Shown: positions 41,420 to 53,255 of the stretch, in pieces | How the letters are laid out: each line of letters begins with the position of its first letter | Position numbering within the stretch: position 1 is the stretch's first letter | Source of the DNA: Cytophagales bacterium | Lineage (GTDB): Bacteria > Pseudomonadota > Gammaproteobacteria > Burkholderiales > Burkholderiaceae_C | Assembly (NCBI GenBank): GCA_030054145.1 | Contig: JASGCK010000002.1 | Location: 200,031 to 264,030 of the forward strand | Reading direction: 5' to 3' | Length of the DNA stretch: 64,000 nucleotides | Notes under the pieces: generated by a model | The model's database searches: none | Seen by the model: the letters and a program-made list of their open reading frames with translations, nothing else | What the model was told of the DNA's origin: nothing | Position numbers and translations under genes: made by a program

Positions 41420-43135
41420 TTATTGCAGTGGCGAGGTGATGTTTATCTGCAAACCGCTGTTAGCTTTGCATCTCGCCTCTTCTTGTAACCTAAGCACACG
41501 CCGCTGTACTTTACCCGTAGTCGTCATCGGCAGCGCATCTATAAACTCAATTTCTTTAGGGTATTCATACGGCGCAAGCTGGCCTCGCACGTGCAGTTGC
41601 AACTCAGCAATCAAGGTCTCGCTGGGGCCATAGCCTGCCGTGAGCACCACATAGGCCTTGACCAACGCGCCGCGCTCGGCATCGGGTTTGGGCACAACAG
41701 CTGCGTTGGCAACCGCTGGGTGCTTGACCAAACAATTCTCAACTTCTGACGGGCCAATGCGATAGCCCGCCGCCTTAAACATATCGTCTGATCGCCCCTG
41801 ATACCAAAGATAGCCGTCCGCGTCCATGCTCGCCATATCGCCCGTGCGGCACCAACCCGTCTTATTTTTCTGCGTATATTTTTTCGCCGTTGCCAGTGGG
41901 TTATTCCAATAGCCAAGGAAAAAAATCGGATCTAATTTACCGTGACGGTCCAATCGATTCACCGCCACATCGCCTGCAACCCCCACTGGACAAGGCTTAC
42001 CTTCATCATCAATCACAGCCACGCGGTGACCTGGATACGCACGTCCCATGCTGCCTGCACGCGCAGGCCAGCCCACGTTAGATGCCTGGCCATTCATGGC
42101 GCAATTGCCCACGATGTAGTTGATTTCGGTTTGTCCAAACATCTCGTTCAACGTCACGTCCAGTTCATGTTGGCAATACGCAAACACCGCATCACCCACG
42201 GCCTCGCCTGCACTCATGATCGCCCGCAGGCCAAGCTGGTATTGGCTTTTAGGATGGGGAACGGCTTTCATCATGGCTTTGAGTGCAGTAGGAAAAAGAA
42301 ACGTATGCGTCACTTGGTTCGTTTGCAAAATCTCAAAAGCACTCTCTGCGCTAAAGCGCCCCGCATACGCCACGATGGGGCGTCCAAAATAAAGTGATGG
42401 CAACAGCGCGTCCATCAAGCCGCCCGTCCAAGCCCAATCGGCGGGTGACCAAAAAATGGCATCAGAACCAGTTGGGAGCGCTGCCGTTCGTGCTGAGCTG
42501 GTCGAAGCCCTGCGCACAAACCCTTGGGCAAGCTCAGGACGAATGGTAGAAAACCCAAACCAATTTTGGCTGCACACAAACCCCGTCAAATTACCAATCA
42601 AAGCACGATGCGGAATCAGCGCCCCTTTCGGGTCGCCCGTTGTGCCGCTGGTGTAAATCAAGAGCGCAGCAGCATCCGCCTGCGTTTTAACGCTTTTAAA
42701 TTCGGTTGAAAAAGCACCCAATGCCGCAAAGTCCACGCGCTCAATCTTGACGGCTGCGCCGCTATCTTTCATGCGAAAGGCGACAGCATCTTCACCAAAC
42801 AATTTGGACAGTGGCATGGCAATTGCACCCAACTGAAAACACGCCATGTAAGCCACCGCGCACGCAAACCCTTGCGAGAGCACAATCCCCACGCGATCAC
42901 CTTGCTGGATACCCTGCGCCACCAGCGCATTCGAGAGCTGATTGGCACATCTTTGTAATTGCGCATAACTAAATTGTTCACCGCCGTGCTCAATCACAGC
43001 GATGCGCTGCGAAGAGTCCTTTGCTGCTGCCCAGCGGCGCGAGCACACCTCTGCGATGTTGAAATACTTGGGCACGTGCCAACGAAACCCCTGATGCAAG
43101 GTGACGTAGTTGTCAATTTTTGAGTTTCGTTTCAT
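41420..43135 (-). CDS. AMP-binding acyl-CoA synthetase (acetoacetyl/benzoate-type ligase family)
   Basis: A 571-residue adenylate-forming ligase from the ATG at 43135 (MKRNSKIDNYVTL); an earlier ATG at 43264 would overlap the divergent hydrolase gene. ATP motif LLIYTSGTTGDPKGALIPHR, NEMFGQTEINYIVGN, the hinge YQGRSDDMFKAAGYRIGPSE and C-terminal Lys in TTTGKVQRRVLRL are intact. It resembles medium-chain/unknown-substrate acyl-CoA synthetases. In the mid-domain about 21 residues (TIRPELAQGFVRRASTSSAR) are the translation of a palindromic repeat, immediately before the conserved WSPADWAWTGGLMDALLP, and may perturb the fold. Confidence 0.88.
   Translation of the reverse strand: MKRNSKIDNYVTLHQGFRWHVPKYFNIAEVCSRRWAAAKDSSQRIAVIEHGGEQFSYAQLQRCANQLSNALVAQGIQQGDRVGIVLSQGFACAVAYMACFQLGAIAMPLSKLFGEDAVAFRMKDSGAAVKIERVDFAALGAFSTEFKSVKTQADAAALLIYTSGTTGDPKGALIPHRALIGNLTGFVCSQNWFGFSTIRPELAQGFVRRASTSSARTAALPTGSDAIFWSPADWAWTGGLMDALLPSLYFGRPIVAYAGRFSAESAFEILQTNQVTHTFLFPTALKAMMKAVPHPKSQYQLGLRAIMSAGEAVGDAVFAYCQHELDVTLNEMFGQTEINYIVGNCAMNGQASNVGWPARAGSMGRAYPGHRVAVIDDEGKPCPVGVAGDVAVNRLDRHGKLDPIFFLGYWNNPLATAKKYTQKNKTGWCRTGDMASMDADGYLWYQGRSDDMFKAAGYRIGPSEVENCLVKHPAVANAAVVPKPDAERGALVKAYVVLTAGYGPSETLIAELQLHVRGQLAPYEYPKEIEFIDALPMTTTGKVQRRVLRLQEEARCKANSGLQINITSPLQ
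42484..42546. repeat. Palindromic repeat element inside the acyl-CoA synthetase gene
   Basis: Left arm CCGTTCGTGCTGAGCTGGTC then GAAG, right arm CCTTGGGCAAGCTCAGGACG then AATGG: the same paired element as 31454-31511. At 63 bases it inserts exactly 21 codons. Confidence 0.85.
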
Positions 43136-43147
43136 TATGATGAGTGA

Positions 43148-44059
43148 ATGTATCAAGCTATCGAAAATTCTACAAGCCAATTTGTTCCCATTCGCAACTT
43201 GCAGTACCACGTGCGCACGTGGGGTACACGCCAACCAAACGAGCGCCCACTCGTCATGGTACACGGCTGGATGGATGTGTCCGCGTCATTTCAGTTTGTT
43301 GTCGATTGCCTCAAGCAAGATCGCTACATCGTCGCCCCCGACTGGCGCGGGTATGGCAAAACCGCTGTACCCAGCACCGACAACTATTGGATTCCTGACT
43401 ACTTGGCTGATCTTGATTTCTTGCTTGATTGGCTGGAGACCGACGACTGCAAACAAGTCGATCTACTCGGTCACAGTTTGGGCGGCAACGTTGCCATGCT
43501 GTACTCGGGCATCAAGCCAGAGCGCATCCACAAACTCATTAACCTGGAGGGCTTTGGCATGGCAAGAACCAAACCCGAAGACGCAGGCAAGCGCTACGCG
43601 CAATGGATGAACGAGCTTAAAAAAATGAACAAAGGCCAGCTTGATCTAACCGCCTACAGCAGCGCAGATGGCGTGGCAAGGCGCTTGATGAAAACCAACC
43701 AACGCTTGCCAGAGGACAAAGCACAGTGGCTAGCACGGCACTGGGCAAACGTTGGCGCAGATGGTCAGTGGCGCATCTTGGGCGACGCAGCGCACAAAGT
43801 CGTCAATGCCAACCTCTACCAAGTCGATGAAGCGTTGTCGCTCTACAAACAGATCACCGCCCCCACGTTAGCTGTAGAGGCGGCAGACAACGAAATGGAT
43901 AAATGGTGGAGCGGTAGATATTCGCTAGCCGAATACCACGAGCGCTTAAAAAGCGTTCCCAATTGCACCATCAAAACCGTGCTAGATGCTGGGCACATGA
44001 TGCACCACGATCAGCCCGAGGTGTTGGCTGAGATGATTGAGGCGTTTTTGGCGAACTAA
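43148..44059 (+). CDS. Alpha/beta hydrolase
   Basis: A 303-residue alpha/beta-fold hydrolase. The oxyanion region VMVHGWMDVSASFQ, nucleophile elbow DLLGHSLGGNVAML (catalytic Ser about residue 115), and a C-terminal His in LDAGHMMHHDQPE are present, with a likely acid near VEAADNEMD. Family members are esterases, epoxide hydrolases and C-C hydrolases; the substrate cannot be assigned. Divergent from the acyl-CoA synthetase gene, 12 bases between starts, so the promoters overlap the coding starts. Confidence 0.88.
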   Translation: MYQAIENSTSQFVPIRNLQYHVRTWGTRQPNERPLVMVHGWMDVSASFQFVVDCLKQDRYIVAPDWRGYGKTAVPSTDNYWIPDYLADLDFLLDWLETDDCKQVDLLGHSLGGNVAMLYSGIKPERIHKLINLEGFGMARTKPEDAGKRYAQWMNELKKMNKGQLDLTAYSSADGVARRLMKTNQRLPEDKAQWLARHWANVGADGQWRILGDAAHKVVNANLYQVDEALSLYKQITAPTLAVEAADNEMDKWWSGRYSLAEYHERLKSVPNCTIKTVLDAGHMMHHDQPEVLAEMIEAFLAN

Positions 44060-44090
44060 GCGCTAGCTGGTTTTGCTTGCCAACTAGCGC
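44060..44090. terminator. Hairpin between convergent hydrolase and katG genes
   Basis: GCGCTAG (44060-44066) pairs with CTAGCGC (44084-44090), extended by TGG/CCA past one mismatch. It begins right after the hydrolase stop and lies between convergent genes. No T-tract follows on either strand, so termination here would not be of the classical intrinsic type. Confidence 0.4.
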
Positions 44091-44125
44091 CAAGGACTGC
44101 TTTGCGCGCTAAGCTATCCCTATCT

Positions 44126-46402
<2,277 letters not shown>

Positions 46403-46413
46403 TCATCAATAAG

Positions 46414-46452
46414 TAAACTTAATTTAATCTAACACCTCAATAGGTAAGTTTA
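46414..46452. promoter_or_regulatory. Inverted repeat in the katG / restriction-modification intergenic region
   Basis: TAAACTTA (46414-46421) and TAAGTTTA (46445-46452) are perfect mirror images, with centres 31 bases apart, in the 214-base gap upstream of the divergently transcribed katG and restriction-modification genes. It could be an operator for either gene; an OxyR-like spaced palindrome is possible but the halves do not fit the consensus well. Confidence 0.35.
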
Positions 46453-46523
46453 ATGGAAGAAGAGAGCACCAAGCAGCACCACATGAAACGACCCAAAGAT
46501 TTGACTTCGTGTTTAATTACGGC

Positions 46524-49500
46524 ATGAGCCAACTTCTAATTAACGACTATCTCAAGCAACTCGATCTGATTAAAAAAATCAGTGGCAGCAACCGCGAAAC
46601 CATTGTTCGGGAAGCTTTTAAAGATTTGCTCAAAAACTGGGGGAAATCAGAGAAATTAGTATTTATTGCCGAGTACCCACAAAAAACAGCTGCCAAAAAC
46701 AGCATCGCGCTAGACGGCGCGCTACTGCACGAACTGCGAATGCCGCTGGGTTACTGGGAAGCCAAAGACGCGGATGACAAACTAGACGAGGAAATTGAAA
46801 AAAAGTTCAAGCGCGGCTATCCAAAAGACAACATCATTTTTAGCGACGACATCACCGCCGTACTGTGGCAAAACCACGCCGAGGTGCTGCGCTGCGCTAT
46901 GACCGACACCCAAGCGCTGTTCAAGCTGCTCAAGCTCTTCTTTGGCTTCGAGCGCGTTGAAATAGCTGACTTCCGAGCCGCCGTAGAGCAATTCAAGACT
47001 GACCTACCCGCCGTACTGCAAGGGCTGCGCGAGATGATTGACCTGCAGGCCTCGTCCAATAAGGCTTACAGCGATGCTGCTACACAGTTTTTAGAACATG
47101 CGCAGGAAGCGATCAATCCCATTTTGACAAGCGCTGATGTGCGCGAAATGTTGATTCAACACATCCTGACCGAAGAGATTTTTAGCAAAGTGTTTGACAG
47201 CGATTTCCATCGCGAGAACAACGTCGCCAAAGAACTCTACGCCCTAGAGAATGTGTTTTTTACGGGCTCGCTTAAGAAGCAAACGCTCAAAAGTCTAGAG
47301 ACTTACTACGCTGCGATCCGCGCCGCTGCGGCGCAAATTTCTAGCCATAGCGAAAAACAAACCTTCTTAAAAGTCATTTACGAAAACTTTTACAAGGTCT
47401 ACAACGCCAAGGCCGCCGACCGCTTGGGCGTGGTCTATACGCCAAACGAGATCGTCCGCTTCATGATTGACGGCGCGGACTGGCTGTGCGAGACGCACTT
47501 TGGCAAAAACCTAATTGATAAAAACGTCGAAATTCTCGACCCCGCAACAGGCACAGGCACCTTCATTTGCGAGCTACTTGAGCACTTTCGCGGTCAGCCC
47601 ACCAAACTGGCGCACAAATACAAAAACGAACTGCACGCCAACGAAGTCGCCATCCTGCCCTACTACGTGGCCAACCTCAACATCGAAGCGACCTATGCAG
47701 CCATTACGGGACAGTACGACGAGTTTCCCAACCTGTGCTTTGTCGATACGCTGGATAACGTCGGGCTGCACACACAGGCCAAGGGAACAACGTCGGAACT
47801 CTTTGGCTCGGTTAGCCAAGAAAACGTGGCGCGTATCAAACGGCAAAACACCAAAAAGATCAGCGTCGTGATTGGCAATCCGCCCTACAACGCCAACCAA
47901 GCCAACGAAAACGACAACAACAAAAACCGTGAATACCCCAGCATTGATGCACGCATCAAGCAAACGTATATAGCGGAATCAACCGCGCAAAAAACCAAAC
48001 TCTACGATATGTACGCCCGCTTCTTTAGGTGGGCTAGTGATCGACTAGGCGACGATGGGGTGCTGGCGTTCGTCACCAATCGCAGCTTTATCGAGAGCCG
48101 CACGTTCGATGGCTTTCGCAAAACCGTAGCAACGGAATACAGCGACATCTACGTCGTTGATTTAGGCGGCGACGTGCGTGCCAATCCAAAACTCAGTGGC
48201 ACAAAACACAACGTATTTGGCATCCAAACAGGCGTGGCGATTAGCTTCATGGTTAAGCGCTCAAACGCCGATAAAGGCAAGACCGCCAAAATCCATTACG
48301 TGCGCCGCCCCGAAATGGAAACAGCCGAAGAAAAATTAAGCGTTGTCTCCAGCCAGACCTTACGCAGTATGGCTTTCACAAGGGTAGAACCCGACAAAAC
48401 GCATAACTGGCTGAACATTACCGATAACGACTTTGAGACGTTTATTCCGCTAATTAATAAACAAACCAAGGCGGCCATGAGCGCCTCCAAAGAGCGTGCG
48501 ATTTTCAAGAAGTTTGCACTGGGTGTTTCAACCAATCGAGACGAATGGGTCATTGATCCATCGGCAGACACATTGGCAGGCAAAGTGGCGTACTTTTTAG
48601 ATGTATATAAAACTTGCCTTGGCTACCAAGCAGACTACACGACTCGCATCAAATGGTCACGAGACCTAAAACGAAAAGCAGAACGTCGTCTTATTGAAGA
48701 GTTTGATTCAAAACTCATTGGTACAGAAGCTTACAGACCGTATGTTCGCCAATACATTTATCAATCTAACCTGCTGGTTGATCGCGCTAGTTGGATGCCT
48801 CATTTTCCACCTGGTAATAAATCCATTTGTTTTACAGGTCCCAACTCCAGCAAGTCGTTTCATGCACTAGCGACAACAGCGCCGTTCGGACTCGATTTTT
48901 TAGAAAAAACTTACGGTGTCCCCAACCAAACTCAAAACGCAGATTTGGTGACCTCCGACAACATCACCGACTGGGGGTTAAAGCAATTCAAAAATCATTA
49001 CCAAGCGGCGAGAGCAGGCTCAGCCCGAACGGATAAAAAACCGATCACGAAAAAGGCGATCTTTCACTACTGCTACGCCGTGCTGCACAACCCAGCCTAC
49101 CGCGAAAAGTACGCGCTGAATTTGAAGCGTGAGTTTCCGCGCATTCCGTTTTATGTCGATTTTTGGCAATGGGCGGCTTGGGGCGAGGCGTTGATGCAGC
49201 TTCACATTGGCTATGAAGCCGTTGCGCCGTTTAAGCTGAAACAAATGAACACGCCCGACGAGCGCGTGCGTGCCGCTGACTTACAACCAAAGGTGGTTTT
49301 GAAAGCCAATCCCGCTGCAGGCCTTATCCAGCTTGACTCCGAGACCACCCTGTCTGGCGTGCCGCCTGCAGCTTGGGCTTACAAGCTTGGCAATCGCAGC
49401 GCCTTGGAATGGGTGCTGGATCAGTACAAAGAGAAGAAGCCCAAAGACCCGACCATCCGCGCGAAGTTCGATACCTACCGTTTTGCCGACTATAAAACCC

Positions 49501-49589
49501 CCGTCATCGACTTGCTCAAACGCGTAACGACAGTGAGTGTGGAGACGGTAAAAATCACCCGCGCAATGGCAGCGTTATCAGATCAATAG
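46524..49589 (+). CDS. Single-chain restriction-modification enzyme (type IIG/ISP-like, N6-adenine methyltransferase)
   Basis: A 1021-residue protein joining nuclease, methyltransferase and target recognition in one chain. N-terminal PD-(D/E)xK-type site: Asp64 in ALDGALLHE and Glu79-x-Lys81 in YWEAKD. Methyltransferase motifs: GVVYTPNEIVRFM (302-314), DPATGTGTF (339-347) and NPPY (452-455, adenine-N6 type). The C-terminal ~400 residues would be the target-recognition domain. No helicase domain, unlike the ~1600-residue type ISP enzymes, so it probably cuts without translocation. Start ATG 46524 (MSQLLINDYL) chosen; a GTG at 46509 is possible. No separate restriction or specificity gene is nearby. 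Confidence 0.88.
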   Translation: MSQLLINDYLKQLDLIKKISGSNRETIVREAFKDLLKNWGKSEKLVFIAEYPQKTAAKNSIALDGALLHELRMPLGYWEAKDADDKLDEEIEKKFKRGYPKDNIIFSDDITAVLWQNHAEVLRCAMTDTQALFKLLKLFFGFERVEIADFRAAVEQFKTDLPAVLQGLREMIDLQASSNKAYSDAATQFLEHAQEAINPILTSADVREMLIQHILTEEIFSKVFDSDFHRENNVAKELYALENVFFTGSLKKQTLKSLETYYAAIRAAAAQISSHSEKQTFLKVIYENFYKVYNAKAADRLGVVYTPNEIVRFMIDGADWLCETHFGKNLIDKNVEILDPATGTGTFICELLEHFRGQPTKLAHKYKNELHANEVAILPYYVANLNIEATYAAITGQYDEFPNLCFVDTLDNVGLHTQAKGTTSELFGSVSQENVARIKRQNTKKISVVIGNPPYNANQANENDNNKNREYPSIDARIKQTYIAESTAQKTKLYDMYARFFRWASDRLGDDGVLAFVTNRSFIESRTFDGFRKTVATEYSDIYVVDLGGDVRANPKLSGTKHNVFGIQTGVAISFMVKRSNADKGKTAKIHYVRRPEMETAEEKLSVVSSQTLRSMAFTRVEPDKTHNWLNITDNDFETFIPLINKQTKAAMSASKERAIFKKFALGVSTNRDEWVIDPSADTLAGKVAYFLDVYKTCLGYQADYTTRIKWSRDLKRKAERRLIEEFDSKLIGTEAYRPYVRQYIYQSNLLVDRASWMPHFPPGNKSICFTGPNSSKSFHALATTAPFGLDFLEKTYGVPNQTQNADLVTSDNITDWGLKQFKNHYQAARAGSARTDKKPITKKAIFHYCYAVLHNPAYREKYALNLKREFPRIPFYVDFWQWAAWGEALMQLHIGYEAVAPFKLKQMNTPDERVRAADLQPKVVLKANPAAGLIQLDSETTLSGVPPAAWAYKLGNRSALEWVLDQYKEKKPKDPTIRAKFDTYRFADYKTPVIDLLKRVTTVSVETVKITRAMAALSDQ
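49014..49032 (+). repeat. Half palindromic repeat inside the restriction-modification gene
   Basis: GCAGGCTCAGCCCGAACGG matches one arm of the element, read in frame as AGSART. Only this arm is recognisable. Confidence 0.5.
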
Positions 49590-49591
49590 AT

Positions 49592-49621
49592 GCCGTGGAT
49601 TCGCGCCTTCACGGGAATGAC
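49592..49621. repeat. Short intergenic REP-like palindrome
   Basis: CCGTG and CACGG bracket a 12-base spacer within TGCCGTGGATTCGCGCCTTC / ACGGGAATGACA. Sequences of the type GTCATTCCCG...GCGAATCCA are common intergenic repeats in many proteobacteria. It fills the gap between two convergent genes and may act as a bidirectional structure. Confidence 0.5.
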
Positions 49622-49623
49622 AC

Positions 49624-50007
49624 TTAAGCTGCTTTTGGCGGCCGATAAAGTGCGCAAAGTTTGTTGCCATCGGGGTCGCGCAAATACGCGAGATAAATAG
49701 GCGGTGGCCCTGCGCGAAAACCTGGCGGGTCCTCGCAGGTCACGCCGCCATTGGCAATACCTGCCAAATGCCAAGCGTCGCCTTGCTCGGGCGAGCTGAC
49801 CGCAAAACCAATCGTGCTGCCGTTTCCGTAGGTTGCGGGTTGACCATTGATTGGTGTTGAAATTCCGAATGTGCCCGTGGGGCTGCGATAAAAATAGCGG
49901 TTTCTATTCGCCACGCCAGGCGCAATGCCCAGCGTACCCAACAGCGCATCGTAGAATTTTTTAGAAGCCTCTAGATCACTGACCCCGACCATGACGTGAC
50001 TGAACAT
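49624..50007 (-). CDS. VOC (glyoxalase/bleomycin-resistance fold) protein
   Basis: A 127-residue single-domain VOC protein. MFSHVMVGVSDLEASKKFYD at the start supplies a metal His, and PIYLAYLRDPDGNKLCAL at the end a typical Asp/Glu region (LRDPDGNKL). FAVSSPEQGDAWHLAGIANG contributes a middle His. Family covers glyoxalase I, dioxygenases and resistance proteins; the substrate is unknown. It lies 22 bases downstream of the acyl-CoA dehydrogenase gene on the same strand. Confidence 0.85.
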   Translation of the reverse strand: MFSHVMVGVSDLEASKKFYDALLGTLGIAPGVANRNRYFYRSPTGTFGISTPINGQPATYGNGSTIGFAVSSPEQGDAWHLAGIANGGVTCEDPPGFRAGPPPIYLAYLRDPDGNKLCALYRPPKAA

Positions 50008-50029
50008 AGTTACCTTTTATTTTTCTGCT

Positions 50030-51259
50030 TTAAGCTTTTTTCATCCCGCGCTTACCCAGCTCAAGCTTGGCAATCGCGTTGCGGTGGACTTCATCTGGAC
50101 CATCGGCAAAGCGCAGTGTGCGCTGATGTGCATACGCCTCAGCCAACCAGAAATCTTGCGTGAGACCTGCGCCGCCGTGCGCTTGAATCGCCCAATCAAT
50201 AATTTTGGTGGACACGTTTGGCGCAACCACTTTAATCATGGCGATTTCAGCTTGCGCAGCTTTGTTACCTGCCACATCCATCATGCGCGATGCGTTGAGT
50301 GTGAGCAAACGCGCTTGGTCAATCATGCAGCGCGACTCGGCAATGCGCTCGTGCCACACACCTTGCTCGGATAGCTTTTTGCCAAATGCGGTACGTGCCA
50401 TCAAGCGGTCGCACATCATCTCCAGCGCACGCTCTGCCGCGCCAATGGAGCGCATACAGTGGTGAATACGTCCAGGCCCTAAGCGCCCTTGCGCGATTTC
50501 AAAGCCACGGCCTTCGCCCAGCAAAATATTAGACGCGGGCACGCGCACGTTCTCCAGCACGATTTCCATGTGGCCATGAGGCGCATCGTCGTAGCCAAAA
50601 ATAGTTTGATGGCGTAGCACTGTCACGCCTTTGCTATTGCGCGGCACCAAAATCATGGACTGCTGGGAGTGGCGCGGTGCATCGGGATCGGTTTTGCCCA
50701 TCACAATAAAAATTTTGCAATGCGGGCTACCCGCACCTGAGCTAAACCACTTGCGACCATTGATGACGTAATCATCGCCATCGCGCTTGATGGCGCACTG
50801 AATATTGGTGGCATCGGACGACGCAACCGCTGGCTCAGTCATTAAAAAAGCAGAGCGAATCTCGCCCGCAAGCAGTGGCTCTAACCACTGCTTTTTTTGC
50901 TCGTCCGTGCCGTATTTGGAGATGGTCTCCATATTGCCCGTATCAGGTGCAGAGCAATTGAAGACCTCGCCCGACCACACAACTTTCCCCATCAGTTCGC
51001 ACAGCGGCGCGTAGTCAAGGTTAGAGATACCGCCGTTGCCTTTGTAGGCGTGGGGCAAAAACATATTCCAAAGCCCCGCCGCGCGTGCCTTGGGCTTGAG
51101 CTCTTCAATCAGCGCAGGCGTTTGCCATGCGTTACCTGCGGCACGAAAGACCGCCATCTCTTTGTAATAGCGCTCTTCGTTTGGGTAAATATGCGCATCA
51201 AAAAAGGCTTGTAACCGAGCCAGTAATTCTTGTGTTTTGGCAGAGTAGTCCCAGTTCAT
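50030..51259 (-). CDS. Acyl-CoA dehydrogenase
   Basis: A 409-residue FAD enzyme that introduces a double bond into an acyl-CoA. Start ATG 51259 is preceded by AAAGGA; an upstream ATG at 51292 adds 11 residues of leader. Motifs: [51 protein letters not shown] and the C-terminal [20 protein letters not shown] with [18 protein letters not shown]. It resembles the longer-chain/branched ACAD group (ACAD10/11-like). Electron partners (ETF) are not in the window. Confidence 0.9.
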   Translation of the reverse strand: MNWDYSAKTQELLARLQAFFDAHIYPNEERYYKEMAVFRAAGNAWQTPALIEELKPKARAAGLWNMFLPHAYKGNGGISNLDYAPLCELMGKVVWSGEVFNCSAPDTGNMETISKYGTDEQKKQWLEPLLAGEIRSAFLMTEPAVASSDATNIQCAIKRDGDDYVINGRKWFSSGAGSPHCKIFIVMGKTDPDAPRHSQQSMILVPRNSKGVTVLRHQTIFGYDDAPHGHMEIVLENVRVPASNILLGEGRGFEIAQGRLGPGRIHHCMRSIGAAERALEMMCDRLMARTAFGKKLSEQGVWHERIAESRCMIDQARLLTLNASRMMDVAGNKAAQAEIAMIKVVAPNVSTKIIDWAIQAHGGAGLTQDFWLAEAYAHQRTLRFADGPDEVHRNAIAKLELGKRGMKKA

Positions 51260-51393
51260 AAACAGATCCTTTGTGGTTTTTAATAAATACAAACGTCATT
51301 ATGGCGGGATGCACTGGCTTGCAGCTCTCGCGGTGTCACCTTCATAAAATAAAGCGCACAAGCAACAAAAAGGATGCCTAAGAGCAAAGCAAT

Positions 51394-53232
51394 ATGCAAT
51401 TTCACGTCAACGGATTTCGCACAGGTAACCCCACATTTGTTGAGGGCGCATTGCCCACTCATGCCGATGTTTTGATTGTCGGCTGCGGCCCTGCGGGCTT
51501 GACGCTGGCTGCGCAACTAGCGGCATTCCCTGCTATCAAAACGGTCATCGTGGAGCAAAAATCGGGGCCATTGCAACTCGGTCAAGCCGACGGCGTGGCT
51601 TGCCGCACGATGGAGATGTTTGAAGCATTTGGTTTTGCTGAGCGCGTACTGAAAGAGTCCTATTGGGTCAACGAAACCACCTTTTGGAAACCCGATGCGA
51701 ACAATCCCGCGCACATTACACGCAGCGGGCGTGTGCAAGATGTGGAGGAAGGTCTCTCGCATATGCCGCACGTCATTTTGAACCAAGCACGTGTGCACGA
51801 TTTTTATTTGGATGTCATGAAACAGTCGGCTTCGCGTTTGACTCCGTACTACAACCGCAAATTAAGCCAGCTTGTGCGCGGTGCTGACGAGATCGTCACC
51901 GCTAGCTTTGAGGGCGGCGAGAGCATCCGTGCCAAGTACGTCGTGGGTTGCGACGGTGCGCGAAGCGCAGTGCGCCAATCCATGGGGCTTGCGCTCAAGG
52001 GCGACTCCGCCAATCATGCTTGGGGCGTGATGGATGTGCTCGCCGTTACCGACTTTCCCGACATCCGTTTTAAGTCACTGATTCAATCCGCCAGCGAAGG
52101 CAGCATTGTTTTGATTCCACGCGAAGGCGGCTACATGGTGCGCATTTATGTAGAGATGGACAAGCTCGCGGCCAACGAGCGCGTCGCAGGTCGCAACATC
52201 ACCATTGAACAATTAATTGCCGCCGCCAAGCGCATCTTCCATCCCTATACTTTGGACGTGAAAGAAGTGGCCTGGTGGTCGGTCTATGAAATTGGGCAAC
52301 GCCTCACCGATCGCTTTGACGATGTGCCGCCCGCGCAGGATGCACACCTACCGCGTATCTTTATTGCAGGCGATGCCTGCCACACCCACAGCCCCAAAGC
52401 AGGGCAAGGCATGAATGTCTCGATGCAAGACGCGTTCAATCTTGGTTGGAAGCTGGCGGCGGTATTGCAAGGGCGCAGTCCCGCAAGCCTTTTGCACACG
52501 TACTCTGCCGAGCGACAAGCCGTTGCCAAACAACTCATCGATTTTGACCGCGAGTGGGCGGCCATGCTCAGCACCAGCACCGACCCCGCGCAGGTGCAGC
52601 GCTATTTTGTAGAGCACGGGCGCTACACCGCAGGCACGGCCACGCACTACCAACCCGCGCTGCTGACGGGCAAGGCCGCGCACCAAGACCTGGCAAAAGG
52701 CTTCCAAATTGGTACGCGCTTTCACTCCGCGCCCGTTATTCGGGTAGGCGATGGCAAACAAATGCAACTAGGCGAAACGCTGGCCGCAGATGGACGCTGG
52801 CGCTTGATCGCATTCGCAGGTGCTGGCGATTTAGCCGCCGCCATCTCACCGCTTGGCAAATTGTGCCGCTACCTGAGCGAATCGCCCCAATCACCCATCA
52901 AACGCTTTACGCCACAAGGTGCGGACGTGGATGCCGTGTTTGATGTGCGAGCCGTCTTCCAGCAAAGCCATCACCAGCTTGCGATAACGTCCCTGCCCGA
53001 GCTACTGTTCCCCCACAAAGGCAAATACGGACTACGTGATTACGAAAAAGCGTTTTGCGCCATCACTCATGAACGCCACAACATCTATGCCATGCGCGGC
53101 ATCAATCAACAGCAAGGCTGCTTGGTAGTGGTGCGCCCCGATCAATACATTGCGCAGGTTTTGCCACTGGATAGCGCCGATACGCTCGCCACGTTCTTTG
53201 GTGAATTTATGATTAACAAAACTGTACGGTAA
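51394..53232 (+). CDS. mobA: 3-hydroxybenzoate 4-monooxygenase-like flavoprotein
   Basis: A 612-residue FAD aromatic hydroxylase of the phenol-hydroxylase type, with a C-terminal thioredoxin-like domain. FAD motifs: VLIVGCGPAGLTLAAQLAAF (about 27-46), YVVGCDGARSAVRQ (DG motif) and IAGDACHTHSPKAGQGMNVS. As I recall it, MobA of Comamonas testosteroni shares the start MQFHLNGFRPGNP and much of the core, hence the call: 3-hydroxybenzoate plus NADPH to protocatechuate. Protocatechuate genes are not in the window; an amidohydrolase gene follows 23 bases on. Start ATG 51394 gives the MobA-like N-terminus. Confidence 0.82.
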   Translation: MQFHVNGFRTGNPTFVEGALPTHADVLIVGCGPAGLTLAAQLAAFPAIKTVIVEQKSGPLQLGQADGVACRTMEMFEAFGFAERVLKESYWVNETTFWKPDANNPAHITRSGRVQDVEEGLSHMPHVILNQARVHDFYLDVMKQSASRLTPYYNRKLSQLVRGADEIVTASFEGGESIRAKYVVGCDGARSAVRQSMGLALKGDSANHAWGVMDVLAVTDFPDIRFKSLIQSASEGSIVLIPREGGYMVRIYVEMDKLAANERVAGRNITIEQLIAAAKRIFHPYTLDVKEVAWWSVYEIGQRLTDRFDDVPPAQDAHLPRIFIAGDACHTHSPKAGQGMNVSMQDAFNLGWKLAAVLQGRSPASLLHTYSAERQAVAKQLIDFDREWAAMLSTSTDPAQVQRYFVEHGRYTAGTATHYQPALLTGKAAHQDLAKGFQIGTRFHSAPVIRVGDGKQMQLGETLAADGRWRLIAFAGAGDLAAAISPLGKLCRYLSESPQSPIKRFTPQGADVDAVFDVRAVFQQSHHQLAITSLPELLFPHKGKYGLRDYEKAFCAITHERHNIYAMRGINQQQGCLVVVRPDQYIAQVLPLDSADTLATFFGEFMINKTVR

Positions 53233-53255
53233 ACACCCAACAAACCTCAAACACC

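Noticed and set aside
46414..46452. A clear OxyR site for katG
   Set aside because: The mirror halves TAAACTTA/TAAGTTTA do not match the OxyR consensus well; kept only as an unassigned inverted repeat.
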